In this document: positions 47,635 to 55,985 of the stretch, one piece after another
Layout of the letters: each line of letters begins with the position of its first letter
Numbering within the stretch: position 1 is the stretch's first letter
Assembly (NCBI RefSeq): GCF_003057615.1
Contig: NZ_QAFW01000003.1
Span: 39,196 to 103,195, forward strand
DNA length: 64,000 bases
Direction of reading: 5' to 3'
DNA from: Metalysinibacillus jejuensis
Lineage (GTDB): Bacteria > Bacillota > Bacilli > Bacillales_A > Planococcaceae
Notes under the pieces: generated by a model
What the model was told of the DNA's origin: nothing
Database searches by the model: none
What the model saw: only the letters and a program-made list of their open reading frames with translations
Position numbers and translations under genes: made by a program

Positions 47635-47695
47635 AATTCAGTTTAGTTGTGTATACTTCTTTCAACTTATCATTTAGATGGAAGGACGAAACACA

Positions 47696-48562
47696 ATGAC
47701 ACATACGTTTACTTTCCGTGCTATGCATGTGGATTTTTCGTTTACACTTCCTCAGCACTGCGCGCCACTAGAACCTATGCTTAAACAATGGCTACTCGCC
47801 TTAGAAAAAGACTGGTCGCGTTTTAATGACCAAAATGAATTAGCAACGATTAATCGTCTCGCTATCGGCGATACATTACAAATTAGTCCTTTACTTTATA
47901 CATGCTTACAAAGCGCACATAAATATTACGTGCGTACTAACGGCTTATTTTCACCTTATTTACGCACACAAATGATTGCTAACGGCTATATTACATCGTT
48001 CCCGTTCCGCCATTCTGCCGTACGCACCATTCCTAAACCAGTTACAGCGCTCGCCTTTTTACCGCAGTACACGATTAAAAAGCAAGCGCGAGGTGAAGTA
48101 GATTTAGGTGGCTTTGCGAAAGGCTTCCTTATCGATCAGCTTTGTACAATGCTGAAAGATAACTATCAAGCGGCTTACGGTCAAATTATCGGGGGCGACG
48201 ATATGCGCATGTGGTCAACTACCGATAAAGTTTGGGAAGTACCGCTTCTCCACCCGATGCATCAATCTGTGATGACGACGATTCACGTCAAAAATGCCGC
48301 AGTTGCGACTTCAAGTAGACTGCAACGTACTTGGCAAACGACAGCCGATCACATTCATCACATTTTAAATGGACAGACAGGGCAACCTGCTCAAACGGAC
48401 ATCGTTCAAACGACTGTAATTTGCGATGATTTAACTGCTGGTGAAGTAAGTGCCAAACTTGGCTTTTTAACAGATGAGGCGTTACTTGGGCCATTCTCTA
48501 GTTACATTGTCCATGAAGATGGTACACATCACTGGCAACAACAAGCTGCCTTAGCGCATTAA
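47696..48562 (+). CDS. apbE: FAD:protein FMN transferase
   Basis: ApbE-family enzyme that attaches FMN to Thr residues of flavoproteins using FAD and Mg. 288 aa. Conserved parts: DWSRFNDQNELATINRLA, GLFSPYLRTQM, GEVDLGGFAKGFLIDQL near residue 139, GGDDMRMW, and HIHHILNGQTGQP with the metal-site region DLTAGEVSAKLGFL. ATG 47696 has GGAAGGA 9 nt upstream. No signal peptide or lipobox, so it appears cytosolic, unlike many ApbE proteins. It follows a two-component pair by 60 bp, perhaps part of its output. Confidence 0.88.
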   Translation: MTHTFTFRAMHVDFSFTLPQHCAPLEPMLKQWLLALEKDWSRFNDQNELATINRLAIGDTLQISPLLYTCLQSAHKYYVRTNGLFSPYLRTQMIANGYITSFPFRHSAVRTIPKPVTALAFLPQYTIKKQARGEVDLGGFAKGFLIDQLCTMLKDNYQAAYGQIIGGDDMRMWSTTDKVWEVPLLHPMHQSVMTTIHVKNAAVATSSRLQRTWQTTADHIHHILNGQTGQPAQTDIVQTTVICDDLTAGEVSAKLGFLTDEALLGPFSSYIVHEDGTHHWQQQAALAH

Positions 48563-48607
48563 AAATACGCGTAAGCTCCTCATAATAAAGAGCTTACGCG
48601 TATTTTT
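48561..48607. terminator. bidirectional terminator between apbE and terC
   Basis: Perfect 18-bp stem from AAAAATACGCGTAAGCTC and its complement, 11-nt loop, A and T runs at both ends; it separates convergent genes. Confidence 0.9.
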
Positions 48608-49338
48608 TACTGTTGTTTTTTACGTAAAATATGCACGAGAAATGTTAAAGCAAATGCGAGAATTAATACCGCAAAAAAAGCATAGTGAGAAACTTCAATA
48701 CCAACGACGCTTAATCCCATCTTCAATGCAATTACACCAATTAATAAAAATGCCGTCGTCTCTAATTCTGGTACGCGATCAATGAGCGATACAAAAAATG
48801 TAGCGACGGTTCGCATCACTAAAATGCCTAACATACCACCCATTAATAATACCCAAACTTCACTCGAAACCGCAAAGGCTGCTAAAATGGAGTCCACTGA
48901 GAACGCCACGTCCATGACTTCTACTGTTATGACGGTCGCCCAAAAAGTACCAAACAGACGTACAAGCCATGAACTTTTATTAAACTCAGCTTCATTCGGT
49001 TGCTCTTTTTTTTTAAAGTGAGAAACGGAGAGCCATGCTAAATACAGCGCGCCTGCTAATTTAATAAACCAAAATTTCACTAAGTAAACACCAAGCCCGA
49101 TAAAAATAAAACGGAAGAAGTAAGCACCAATTAAACCGTATAATAGCGCTTTTTTCCGTTGTTTTTTAGGCAAATGGCGCACGAGTACCGCTAAAACGAG
49201 CGCATTATCTGCAGATAGCAACCCTTCTATAATAACGAGAGATAAAATCAATCCCCACGCTACAGGATCAGTTAAGACGACTCTCCACATATGCCAATCA
49301 AAAAATTGAGCATAGGTGGCTAAAATTTCTTGCCACAT
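48607..49338 (-). CDS. TerC family integral membrane protein
   Basis: 243 aa, about seven helices. TerC hallmarks: IIEGLLSADNALVLAVLVRH near residue 30 and the second acidic motif VEVMDVAFSVDSILAAFAVS near 125, acidic residues within membrane helices that suggest metal (Mn) handling. ATG 49338 is 9 nt after AAAGGAG; the ATG at 49347 abuts it. Bacillus relatives export manganese to load secreted or membrane enzymes. No yybP-ykoY (Mn) riboswitch fits in the gap upstream. Confidence 0.9.
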   Translation of the reverse strand: MWQEILATYAQFFDWHMWRVVLTDPVAWGLILSLVIIEGLLSADNALVLAVLVRHLPKKQRKKALLYGLIGAYFFRFIFIGLGVYLVKFWFIKLAGALYLAWLSVSHFKKKEQPNEAEFNKSSWLVRLFGTFWATVITVEVMDVAFSVDSILAAFAVSSEVWVLLMGGMLGILVMRTVATFFVSLIDRVPELETTAFLLIGVIALKMGLSVVGIEVSHYAFFAVLILAFALTFLVHILRKKQQ

Positions 49339-49512
49339 GCGTAGCATCTCCTTTTGCTTGTTTTCTTATCTATACCCTTCTCACCTAGATTAATGCGCTT
49401 ACATCTTCTAAGTTACGCAAGTTTATTAGAATTAACTAAATATTCAAACCTTTAGTGTTTAAAGTATGTTACTATAGATAAATGTTTATTATAGAATATG
49501 GAGGTTGACACA

Positions 49513-50775
49513 ATGGAAGAAACACAAACAACAGTCGTTCAAGTGGAGAACATTTTAATTGCACATCAGTTTCTTAAAGATGTCGTTGAACATACACCAC
49601 TACAAAAAAATGAATACTTATCAGAGAAGTATGGTGCCAACATCTATATTAAACGCGAAGATTTACAACACGTGCGTTCGTTTAAATTACGAGGTGCCTA
49701 CTATAAAATCAAAAAAATTGAACAGGATGCGCGCGCTGCAGGCGTAGTAGCCGCTAGTGCTGGTAACCATGCGCAAGGTGTAGCTTATGCTTGTGCGCAA
49801 CTTAAAATTAAAGCTAGCATCTTTATGCCTCAAACGACACCAAAACAAAAAATTGACCAAGTTCGTATGTTTGGTCGTGACTATGTTGACATTATTTTGT
49901 CGGGCGATACATTTGACGATGCGGCAGAGAGCGCAATTAAGTTTTGCGATGAGCATGAAAAGATTTTCATTCACCCATTTGATGATGTAGATGTTATCGC
50001 GGGGCAAGGTACGGTAGCCGTAGAAATTATGAATGATATCGAAGAACCAATCGATTATATTTTTGGGAGTATTGGCGGAGGCGGCTTAATGTCTGGTGTT
50101 GCTGCCTATGTTAAAAATCTATCACCACAAACTAAAATTATCGGCGTAGAGCCAGCTGGCGCGGGTAGCATGAAAGAAGCCTTCGCTCAACAGCACCCTG
50201 TAGCGCTTGAATGGATTGATAAATTTGTCGATGGTGCAGCTGTCAAACTCGTTGGTCAACATACGTACAACGTCTGTCAGCGCTATTTAGATGATATCGT
50301 TCTCGTTCCTGAAGGTAAAGTGTGCACGACGATTTTAGATTTATACAATAAGCACGCAATTATCGCTGAACCTGCAGGCGCTTTATCTGTAGCAGCTATT
50401 GATAGCTATGCTGAACAAATTAAAGGCAAATCTGTCGTCTTTATTATTTCAGGCGGTAATAATGATATTGGACGTATGCAAGAAATTAAAGAAAAATCAC
50501 TAATTCACGAAGGTTTATTATATTACTTCATTGTTAATTTCCCACAACGTGCGGGTGCACTGCGCCAGTTCTTATCTAATGTACTTGGGCCTAATGACGA
50601 TATTACAACGTTTGAATACACGAAGAAAAATAATAAAGAGAGCGGCCCAGCACTTGTTGGTATTGAAGTTGGTCATCGCGATGATTATCCTGGTTTACTC
50701 GAGCGCATGCAAAAATTCGGCTTCTCTTATAAAGAAGTTAATAAAGATATTACATTATTTGGCTTACTCGTATAA
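49513..50775 (+). CDS. ilvA: threonine dehydratase
   Basis: PLP enzyme converting threonine to 2-oxobutyrate, first step of isoleucine synthesis. 420 aa. PLP Lys in HVRSFKLRGAYYKI near residue 57, AASAGNHAQGVAYA, glycine loop GSIGGGGLMSGV near 185, and a C-terminal ACT-like regulatory domain (about 335-420, FIVNFPQRAGALRQFL). ATG 49513 has GGAGGT 7 nt upstream. Alone here, not in an ilv-leu operon. The upstream gap has no T-box. Confidence 0.95.
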   Translation: MEETQTTVVQVENILIAHQFLKDVVEHTPLQKNEYLSEKYGANIYIKREDLQHVRSFKLRGAYYKIKKIEQDARAAGVVAASAGNHAQGVAYACAQLKIKASIFMPQTTPKQKIDQVRMFGRDYVDIILSGDTFDDAAESAIKFCDEHEKIFIHPFDDVDVIAGQGTVAVEIMNDIEEPIDYIFGSIGGGGLMSGVAAYVKNLSPQTKIIGVEPAGAGSMKEAFAQQHPVALEWIDKFVDGAAVKLVGQHTYNVCQRYLDDIVLVPEGKVCTTILDLYNKHAIIAEPAGALSVAAIDSYAEQIKGKSVVFIISGGNNDIGRMQEIKEKSLIHEGLLYYFIVNFPQRAGALRQFLSNVLGPNDDITTFEYTKKNNKESGPALVGIEVGHRDDYPGLLERMQKFGFSYKEVNKDITLFGLLV

Positions 50776-50781
50776 CCATCA

Positions 50782-50813
50782 AAAAAGGCTTGAGCGTCTG
50801 CTCAAGCCTTTTT
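50782..50813. terminator. bidirectional terminator after ilvA
   Basis: Perfect stem AAAAAGGCTTGAGC with GCTCAAGCCTTTTT, 4-nt loop, between the convergent ilvA and ABC transporter genes. Confidence 0.9.
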
Positions 50814-50816
50814 GTT

Positions 50817-51611
50817 TTAACCTAATAACGCGCGGTCCGAGTTCATTTTTTCGCCTCGAATCGCTTCGAACTCTGCCATTAAATCTGGAATAGTTAAGTG
50901 TGGCTTACGTTGTTCTTCTACTTCTAAAATAATTTGACCTTTGTCCATCATAATTAAGCGGTTACCAAGATCGAGCGCCTGTTGCATATTATGCGTTACC
51001 ATCAACGTCGTAAGTTGATCTTGCGCAACGAGCTCCTTCGTTAGCTGTGTAATAAGCGTTGCACGCGATGGATCGAGAGCTGCTGTATGTTCGTCTAGTA
51101 GTAAAATAGAAGGCTGCGTAAACGTTGCCATTAATAGAGACAGTGCTTGACGCTCACCACCCGATAATAAGCCAACCTTCGCGCCTAAACGATTTTCTAA
51201 ATTTAAATGCAGACGCTCAAGTGCGGTTCTAAAAATATCACGACGTTTTTTTGTCACGCCCATACGCAAGCCACGCGGTTTATTACGCGAATAAGCGAGC
51301 GCGATATTTTCCTCAATCGTCATAGAAGGTGCTGTACCAGCCATAGGATCCTGGAATACGCGTCCAATATACTGTGAGCGTTTAAACTCTGGCAGTGCAG
51401 TGACGTCCTTCCCATCGATGCTAATACGTCCATAATCAGGCGTCAATGCCCCCGAAATCATATTCATCATCGTTGACTTACCTGCACCATTACTACCAAT
51501 GATGGTTACAAAATCACCGGGCTTGAGATGTAAATTAATATTACCGAGTGCCACCTTTTCATCAGGTGTGCCTTCATTAAATGTTTTTTGAATTTGTTGT
51601 AGTTTAAGCAA
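50817..51611 (-). CDS. ABC transporter ATP-binding protein
   Basis: 264 aa. Walker A GSNGAGKSTMM, signature LLSGGERQALSLLMATF, Walker B SILLLDEHTAALDPSRATL, H-loop LMVTHNMQQAL. Proposed start is TTG 51611 (M-LKLQQIQKTF): GGAGG lies 8 nt upstream of it but only 2 nt before ATG 51617. Overlaps the permease 3' end. Belongs to the ABC.X4/TrpXYZ-like importer group. Confidence 0.9.
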   Translation of the reverse strand: MLKLQQIQKTFNEGTPDEKVALGNINLHLKPGDFVTIIGSNGAGKSTMMNMISGALTPDYGRISIDGKDVTALPEFKRSQYIGRVFQDPMAGTAPSMTIEENIALAYSRNKPRGLRMGVTKKRRDIFRTALERLHLNLENRLGAKVGLLSGGERQALSLLMATFTQPSILLLDEHTAALDPSRATLITQLTKELVAQDQLTTLMVTHNMQQALDLGNRLIMMDKGQIILEVEEQRKPHLTIPDLMAEFEAIRGEKMNSDRALLG

Positions 51612-52626
51612 GCTCATTACCTCCTTGCTCCACTTTTGTACGCATCTCAGCGAGGCGCTTTGCCTTACGTTTGCGCTCCTTATACTTATCAATCATTTGC
51701 GGTAAAATCAGTGCAATAATAACGATAACCGCTGTGATTAATTTCATATCACCTGAATCAAGGAAGCCTGATTTTAGTGCTAGCGCTAATACAACACGGT
51801 AGATAACCGCACCGATAATAACAGCTAACGTCGTACGCATAATCGTTTTTGTACCGAGGATTGCTTCACCAATAATGACAGAAGCTAAACCCGTTACGAT
51901 CATACCAACACCCATCGTTACGTCCGCCGCTTTATTAACTTGTGCAATTAGTGCGCCTGCTAGCGCAACTAAACCATTGGATAAGCCTAGCCCTAAAATA
52001 ATAAGGCGATCCGTATTGGCTGAAAAACTACGAATCATGCGTTGGTTATCGCCCGTTGCACGAATAGCTAAACCGACTTCTGTTTTTAAGAACCAGTCTA
52101 CAAATAGCTTAATGATAATAATAATAACGAGCCCTACAAAAAGTGCGCTCCATGTTTTTGGTACTTTTTCGAAACCAAGTCCCATCAACGCGCTCGTAAT
52201 AGCAGCATCAATACCTAAATTGCCCCACCATGCAGCTACTGTTGAAAAAATCGTATCTACATTTAATAAAGGAATGTTAGGACGCCCTACAGAATTTTCT
52301 AATGTAAAGCCCATAATGCGTAAATTAATAGAATAAAGTGCAATCATCATTAAAATACCGGATAGTAGTGGATTAATATTCCCCTTTGTATGAAGCAAGC
52401 CTGTAATACAGCCTGCTACAAAACCTGCAAGTATCGCAACTAGTGTTGCAATAACAGGGTTATAGCCTAATACAATCATCATCGCAGCTGTTGCCGCGCC
52501 AGTTACAAAGCTACCATCTACCGTTAAATCGGGAAAATCAAGCACTCGGAAGGTTAAATAAACCCCGAGTGCCATAATTGCATAGATGATTCCCTGCTCA
52601 ACTGAACCAAATATTGTAACGAACAT
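51604..52626 (-). CDS. ABC transporter permease (ABC.X4/TrpXYZ-like)
   Basis: 340 aa, eight to ten helices, of the branched-chain-amino-acid-type permease fold: YLTFRVLDFPDLTVDGSFVT near residue 24, GLLHTKGNINPLLSGILMMI, and LSNGLVALAGALIAQVNKAA near 215. A basic KERKRKAKRLAEMR tail is cytoplasmic. Its 3' end carries the ribosome site of the ATPase gene. Same transporter as the flanking genes. Confidence 0.9.
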   Translation of the reverse strand: MFVTIFGSVEQGIIYAIMALGVYLTFRVLDFPDLTVDGSFVTGAATAAMMIVLGYNPVIATLVAILAGFVAGCITGLLHTKGNINPLLSGILMMIALYSINLRIMGFTLENSVGRPNIPLLNVDTIFSTVAAWWGNLGIDAAITSALMGLGFEKVPKTWSALFVGLVIIIIIKLFVDWFLKTEVGLAIRATGDNQRMIRSFSANTDRLIILGLGLSNGLVALAGALIAQVNKAADVTMGVGMIVTGLASVIIGEAILGTKTIMRTTLAVIIGAVIYRVVLALALKSGFLDSGDMKLITAVIVIIALILPQMIDKYKERKRKAKRLAEMRTKVEQGGNELA

Positions 52627-52646
52627 TTCGAATCATCTCCTAGTTG

Positions 52647-53663
52647 TTAGTCAATCACTTCTGCGCCCCAGCTATCTTTAACCTCAATGCCAAGTGCGTC
52701 TGCTGCTTTTTTATTAACGACTAATTTTAAGTTTTGAGGGTATTGTGCCGCAAGCTCTGCTGGCGTTGCCTCACCTTTTAAAATTTTCGCTGCCATTTCG
52801 CCAGCTTCATAACCAATATCTTTGTACTCAAAACCATAAGCTGCTAAGCCGCCACGTGCTACTGAGTCTAATTCGCCTACGATAACTGGAATTTCATTTG
52901 TTTCACCTACATCAATTACTGACTCCAATGCCGATACTACTGTGTTATCTGTAATGATGTAAAACGCATCAACCTTGCTTGCTAATGATTCAGCTGCTTG
53001 TTTTACTTCTGATGAGTTTGATGCCGAAGCCTCGTCAATTGTAATGCCTGCTTCTTTAGCAGCTTCTTTTACTTGCTCTACTTGTGCTACTGAGTTTTGC
53101 TCACCAGCGTTGTATACCATACCAACTTTTTTAGCACCTAGCTCATCTTTTAAGAAAGCTACTGTGTTTTTAATTGTATCTGGGTGCAAATCAATTGTGC
53201 CTGTGGCGTTTTTGCCTGGCTTATCCATTGACTCAATTAACTCTGCGCCAACTGCATCTGTTACAGAAGTAAAGATGACAGGAATATCACTCGTTGCCCC
53301 CATAGCTGCTTGTGCAGAAGGTGTTGAGTTAGCAAAAATTAAATCAACATCGCTACCTACAAAGTTTGTAGCAATTGTTGTGTTAAGGCTGTTATCACCT
53401 TGTGCAATTTGCTCGTCAAATGTTACATCTAATCCAGAATCTTTAAGCGCTTGTTTAAAGCCTTCTGTTGCTGCATTTAGTGATGGATGCTCAACAATTT
53501 GTGAGATCCCCACTGTATAGGATTCGCCATTTCCTGTCGAATTATTATTTTCATCATCATTTTCTTTCGGCTGTTCTGTAGCCTTATCTCCGCCACCACA
53601 TGCTGCAAGTACGAGCACGATAGAAAGTAGCAGCAATGTTAGCCAGTTTGATTTCTTCATCAT
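52647..53663 (-). CDS. ABC transporter substrate-binding lipoprotein (DUF534/TrpX-like)
   Basis: 338 aa. Lipoprotein signal with lipobox LVLAAC near residue 23, followed by a Gly/Asn/Glu-rich linker. The periplasmic-binding domain holds VGISQIVEHPSLNAATEGFK, FANSTPSAQAAMGATSDIPV and FYIITDNTVVSALESVID. Family members with this three-gene layout include the streptococcal tryptophan importer, but other ligands occur. A tryptophan link here is suggested only by trpB 1 kb away. ATG 53663 lies 7 nt after AAGGGGGA. Confidence 0.9.
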   Translation of the reverse strand: MMKKSNWLTLLLLSIVLVLAACGGGDKATEQPKENDDENNNSTGNGESYTVGISQIVEHPSLNAATEGFKQALKDSGLDVTFDEQIAQGDNSLNTTIATNFVGSDVDLIFANSTPSAQAAMGATSDIPVIFTSVTDAVGAELIESMDKPGKNATGTIDLHPDTIKNTVAFLKDELGAKKVGMVYNAGEQNSVAQVEQVKEAAKEAGITIDEASASNSSEVKQAAESLASKVDAFYIITDNTVVSALESVIDVGETNEIPVIVGELDSVARGGLAAYGFEYKDIGYEAGEMAAKILKGEATPAELAAQYPQNLKLVVNKKAADALGIEVKDSWGAEVID

Positions 53664-53703
53664 CTTGATGTCCCCCTTATGTCTCAATTACTAATTTATC
53701 GCT

Positions 53704-53732
53704 ATATTACAGTGCTTTAAAACGTTCGTCAA
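53704..53732 (-). promoter_or_regulatory. promoter of the ABC transporter operon
   Basis: Minus strand TTGACG (53732-53727), 17-nt spacer, TAATAT (53709-53704), about 40 nt before the lipoprotein start. Confidence 0.7.
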
Positions 53733-53903
53733 CAAGGGTTTCAAATGTTCTGACACTTTATCGGGGTAAATTATTTTTGTTTTTGGAGCGATTCGCCGCT
53801 TTAAACCACTAAATCGCCTAATTCCTAGCCTTAATTACTTTTTTAATATAATTAAAAAACTTTTTTTATTTTAGTGTATTAATATACTGAAATTTCCTTC
53901 AAA
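53733..53903. other. AT-rich gap between divergent promoters
   Basis: Rest of the 329-bp intergenic region between the ABC operon and queT. I see no gene, no T-box specifier or conserved T-box bulge sequence, and no strong hairpin, only AT-rich sequence that could hold regulator sites. Confidence 0.5.
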
Positions 53904-53932
53904 TTGACTTCATACGCCTACTATATTAGAAT
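53904..53932 (+). promoter_or_regulatory. queT promoter
   Basis: TTGACT, 17-nt spacer, TAGAAT, giving a start near 53939, just ahead of the riboswitch. Confidence 0.75.
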
Positions 53933-53946
53933 ATTACTTTGCTCAA

Positions 53947-53984
53947 CGTGGTTCGTAACCATCCCACGAAAAAAAACTAAGGAG
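53947..53984 (+). promoter_or_regulatory. preQ1-I riboswitch
   Basis: P1 stem CGTGG with CCACG encloses the loop TTCGTAACCATC and is followed by an A-rich tail ending AAAACTAAGGAG. Layout and sequence (GG-TTC after the first strand, C-rich second strand, AAAAACTAA tail) match the small class I preQ1 aptamer. The tail forms the second pseudoknot helix and contains the ribosome site of queT, so control is probably translational. Confidence 0.88.
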
Positions 53985-53992
53985 AAAAAAAT

Positions 53993-54475
53993 ATGAAAAT
54001 TAAGCTATTAGCTGTCAATGCTACCGTAGCAGCTTTATATGTTGCTCTAGCACTCGCTGTAAAACCCATTGCTTTCGGTGAACTGCAGTTCCGCATACCT
54101 GAAATTTTTAATCACCTTATCGCCTTTAATCCGTTATTTATGCCTGGGGTGATTCTCGGTGTATTTATTTCAAATTTAGGATCTGAATTAGGACCTATCG
54201 ATTTAGCATTTGGTGTAGGGCACTCTGTCATTACGCTTGGACTTGCTATTATTATTTTTAAATTTGTACCTAATATCAAAGCACGCCTTGCTATTATGAC
54301 GTTGCTCTTCACTTTCACTATGTTTATCATTGCTTTAGAGCTCGTACTCGTATTTAACTTACCATTTTTATTAACATGGCTATTTGTCGCTGGCGGCGAG
54401 TTAATCGTGCTAGCTATTGGTGCACCGATTATGTATACGCTTAACAAGCGTTTAGATTTTAAAAATATGTTATAA
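53993..54475 (+). CDS. queT: queuosine-precursor ECF transporter S component
   Basis: 160 aa, five to six helices, QueT family (DUF988). It starts KLLAVNATVAALYVALALAV and includes FGELQFRIPEIFNHLIAFNP, GVILGVFISNLGSELGPIDL and AIGAPIMYTLNKRLDF. It would bind preQ1 or a related base and pair with the shared ECF energising module encoded elsewhere. The preQ1-I riboswitch immediately upstream supports the substrate. GGAG lies 8 nt before the ATG, inside the aptamer tail. Confidence 0.93.
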   Translation: MKIKLLAVNATVAALYVALALAVKPIAFGELQFRIPEIFNHLIAFNPLFMPGVILGVFISNLGSELGPIDLAFGVGHSVITLGLAIIIFKFVPNIKARLAIMTLLFTFTMFIIALELVLVFNLPFLLTWLFVAGGELIVLAIGAPIMYTLNKRLDFKNML

Positions 54476-54481
54476 ACATGC

Positions 54482-54516
54482 AAAAAGGCTTGTGCGCCGC
54501 ACAAGCCTTTTTATTA
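54482..54516 (+). terminator. terminator after queT
   Basis: AAAAAGGCTTGTGC with GCACAAGCCTTTTT, 3-nt loop, then ATT. Confidence 0.88.
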
Positions 54517-54558
54517 TGTTCTTTTTACGTTTAGTCTCATACTTGCGTTTCAATTAAT

Positions 54559-54587
54559 TTGACTTAACTGACAATTGTCGGTATTAT
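54559..54587 (+). promoter_or_regulatory. trpB promoter with palindrome in the spacer
   Basis: TTGACT, 17-nt spacer, TATTAT. The spacer contains GACAATTGTC (54570-54579), a perfect 10-bp palindrome with one more C/G pair outside it. That position suggests a repressor operator. A further inverted repeat, CTTGCAT and ATGCAAG (about 54610-54628), lies in the leader. Confidence 0.7.
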
Positions 54588-54653
54588 GAGAAAAATTACT
54601 ACAGCGTCGCTTGCATATAGTAATGCAAGGGCAACTTGAGGAGTGCAGATGAG

Positions 54654-55811
54654 ATGAGTACAGTACAGACAAAAGGTTATTATGGGCAATTTGGTGGCAG
54701 CTTTGTGCCCGAGGATTTACAAAAGGTGCTTGATATTTTGGACGAAAATTTCCAAAAATACAAAGATGACGTAGACTTTAACAAGGAATTATATTATTAC
54801 TTTGAAGAGTATGTTGGTCGCAAGTCACCGCTTTATTTAGCTGATAATTTAACTAAACGCTTAGGTGGCGCGAAGATTTATTTAAAACGCGAAGATTTAA
54901 ATCATACAGGTTCACATAAAATCAATAATGTCCTCGGACAAATTTTATTGGCGAAGCGCATGGGTGCTAAACGTGTAATTGCCGAAACAGGCGCTGGGCA
55001 ACATGGTGTAGCAACCGCTACAGTATGCTCTATGTTTGGTATGGACTGCACAATTTATATGGGCGAGGAAGATACGAAACGCCAAGCACTAAATGTATTC
55101 CGTATGGAGTTGTTAGGCGCTAAAGTAGTTGCCGTTACAGAAGGGCAAGGTCGCTTAAAAGAGGCCGTTGACGCAGCATTTGCTGATTTAGTCGAAAACT
55201 ACGACCATACCTTTTATTTATTAGGCTCTGCAGTTGGTCCGCATCCATTCCCAGCAATGGTAAAGCACTTCCAACAAGTAATTAGTGAAGAGAGCCGCGA
55301 GCAAATTTTAGCAAAAGAGGGTAAGCTTCCTGCAGCTGTAGTAGCTTGTGTTGGTGGAGGTAGTAACGCCATCGGTTCATTCGCACATTATATCGATGAT
55401 GAGGATGTACGTTTAATTGGTGTGGAGCCTGACCAAGCAGCTTCTTTAAATGAAGGTGTACCCGCTGAGTTACACGGTTTCCGTTGCTATGTACTACAAG
55501 ACGAGCAAGGTAACCCGCTTCCTACCTATTCTATTGCCGCTGGGCTTGACTACCCTGGTTGTGGTCCTGAACACTCTTACTTAAAAGAGATTGGACGTGC
55601 AGAGTATGTTACGATTTCAAACGAAGAAGTACTGGATGCTTTTAAAGTATTGTCACGCGAAGAAGGCATTATTCCAGCACTAGAGAGCTCACATGCCATT
55701 GCACACGCGCTAAAATTAGCGCCAACACTTAGCCCTGACGAAAGTATTATCGTTACCGTGTCTGGTCGCGGTGATAAGGATGTTGAGCAAGTGTTTGACA
55801 TGCTATCCTAA
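54654..55811 (+). CDS. trpB: tryptophan synthase beta subunit
   Basis: PLP enzyme joining indole and serine. 385 aa. PLP Lys in [20 protein letters not shown] near residue 84, catalytic Glu region [24 protein letters not shown] phosphate cup near 226, and SGRGDKDV near the C-terminus. It belongs to the normal TrpB1 type. ATG 54654 is preceded by GAGGAG at 10 nt; TTG 54636 in frame is less likely. It stands alone: queT is upstream and a convergent acyl-CoA ligase downstream, no trpA or other trp gene in sight. Confidence 0.95.
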   Translation: MSTVQTKGYYGQFGGSFVPEDLQKVLDILDENFQKYKDDVDFNKELYYYFEEYVGRKSPLYLADNLTKRLGGAKIYLKREDLNHTGSHKINNVLGQILLAKRMGAKRVIAETGAGQHGVATATVCSMFGMDCTIYMGEEDTKRQALNVFRMELLGAKVVAVTEGQGRLKEAVDAAFADLVENYDHTFYLLGSAVGPHPFPAMVKHFQQVISEESREQILAKEGKLPAAVVACVGGGSNAIGSFAHYIDDEDVRLIGVEPDQAASLNEGVPAELHGFRCYVLQDEQGNPLPTYSIAAGLDYPGCGPEHSYLKEIGRAEYVTISNEEVLDAFKVLSREEGIIPALESSHAIAHALKLAPTLSPDESIIVTVSGRGDKDVEQVFDMLS

Positions 55812-55834
55812 CAAAAAAGTGGCTGGAACAAAAG

Positions 55835-55876
55835 AAAAATGTGAGATGATTTTTAAAATCATCTCACATTTTTTTG
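55835..55876. terminator. terminator after trpB
   Basis: Perfect 16-bp stem AAAAATGTGAGATGAT with its complement, 7-nt loop, then T-run; near-symmetric, so it may serve both convergent genes. Confidence 0.88.
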
Positions 55877-55890
55877 CTTTTAATAAATAT

Positions 55891-55925
55891 AACTAAGAAA
55901 AAAACTAAGAAAAAAACTAAGAAAA
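55891..55925. repeat. tandem repeat, AACTAAGAAAAA three times
   Basis: Three head-to-tail copies of the 12-mer AACTAAGAAAAA, the last one lacking its final A, inside the intergenic element. Confidence 0.85.
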
Positions 55926-55985
55926 TGAACAAGTGTTTTTTATATTTTCTCAAAAAATCGAGTTATGTCCTAGCCTCTTCGTTCA

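Larger units (their letters stand above)
55819..55977. repeat. intergenic repeat-like element between trpB and acyl-CoA ligase
   Basis: The left end GTGGCTGGAACAAAA (plus strand) and the right end GAGGCTAGGACATAA (minus strand) form imperfect terminal inverted repeats. Such GGCTGGGACA-type ends are known from small dispersed intergenic repeats in Bacillales and staphylococci. The element contains the trpB terminator and a 12-bp tandem repeat. No second copy is in this window. Confidence 0.5.

Noticed and set aside
49348..49497. Manganese (yybP-ykoY) riboswitch before terC
   Set aside because: The gap is short and lacks the conserved aptamer loops.
49348..49512. T-box or CodY site before ilvA
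   Set aside because: No T-box conserved sequence, and the best CodY-like stretch (49430-49444, AATTAACTAAATATT) matches only 11 of 15 positions, which is common by chance in AT-rich DNA.
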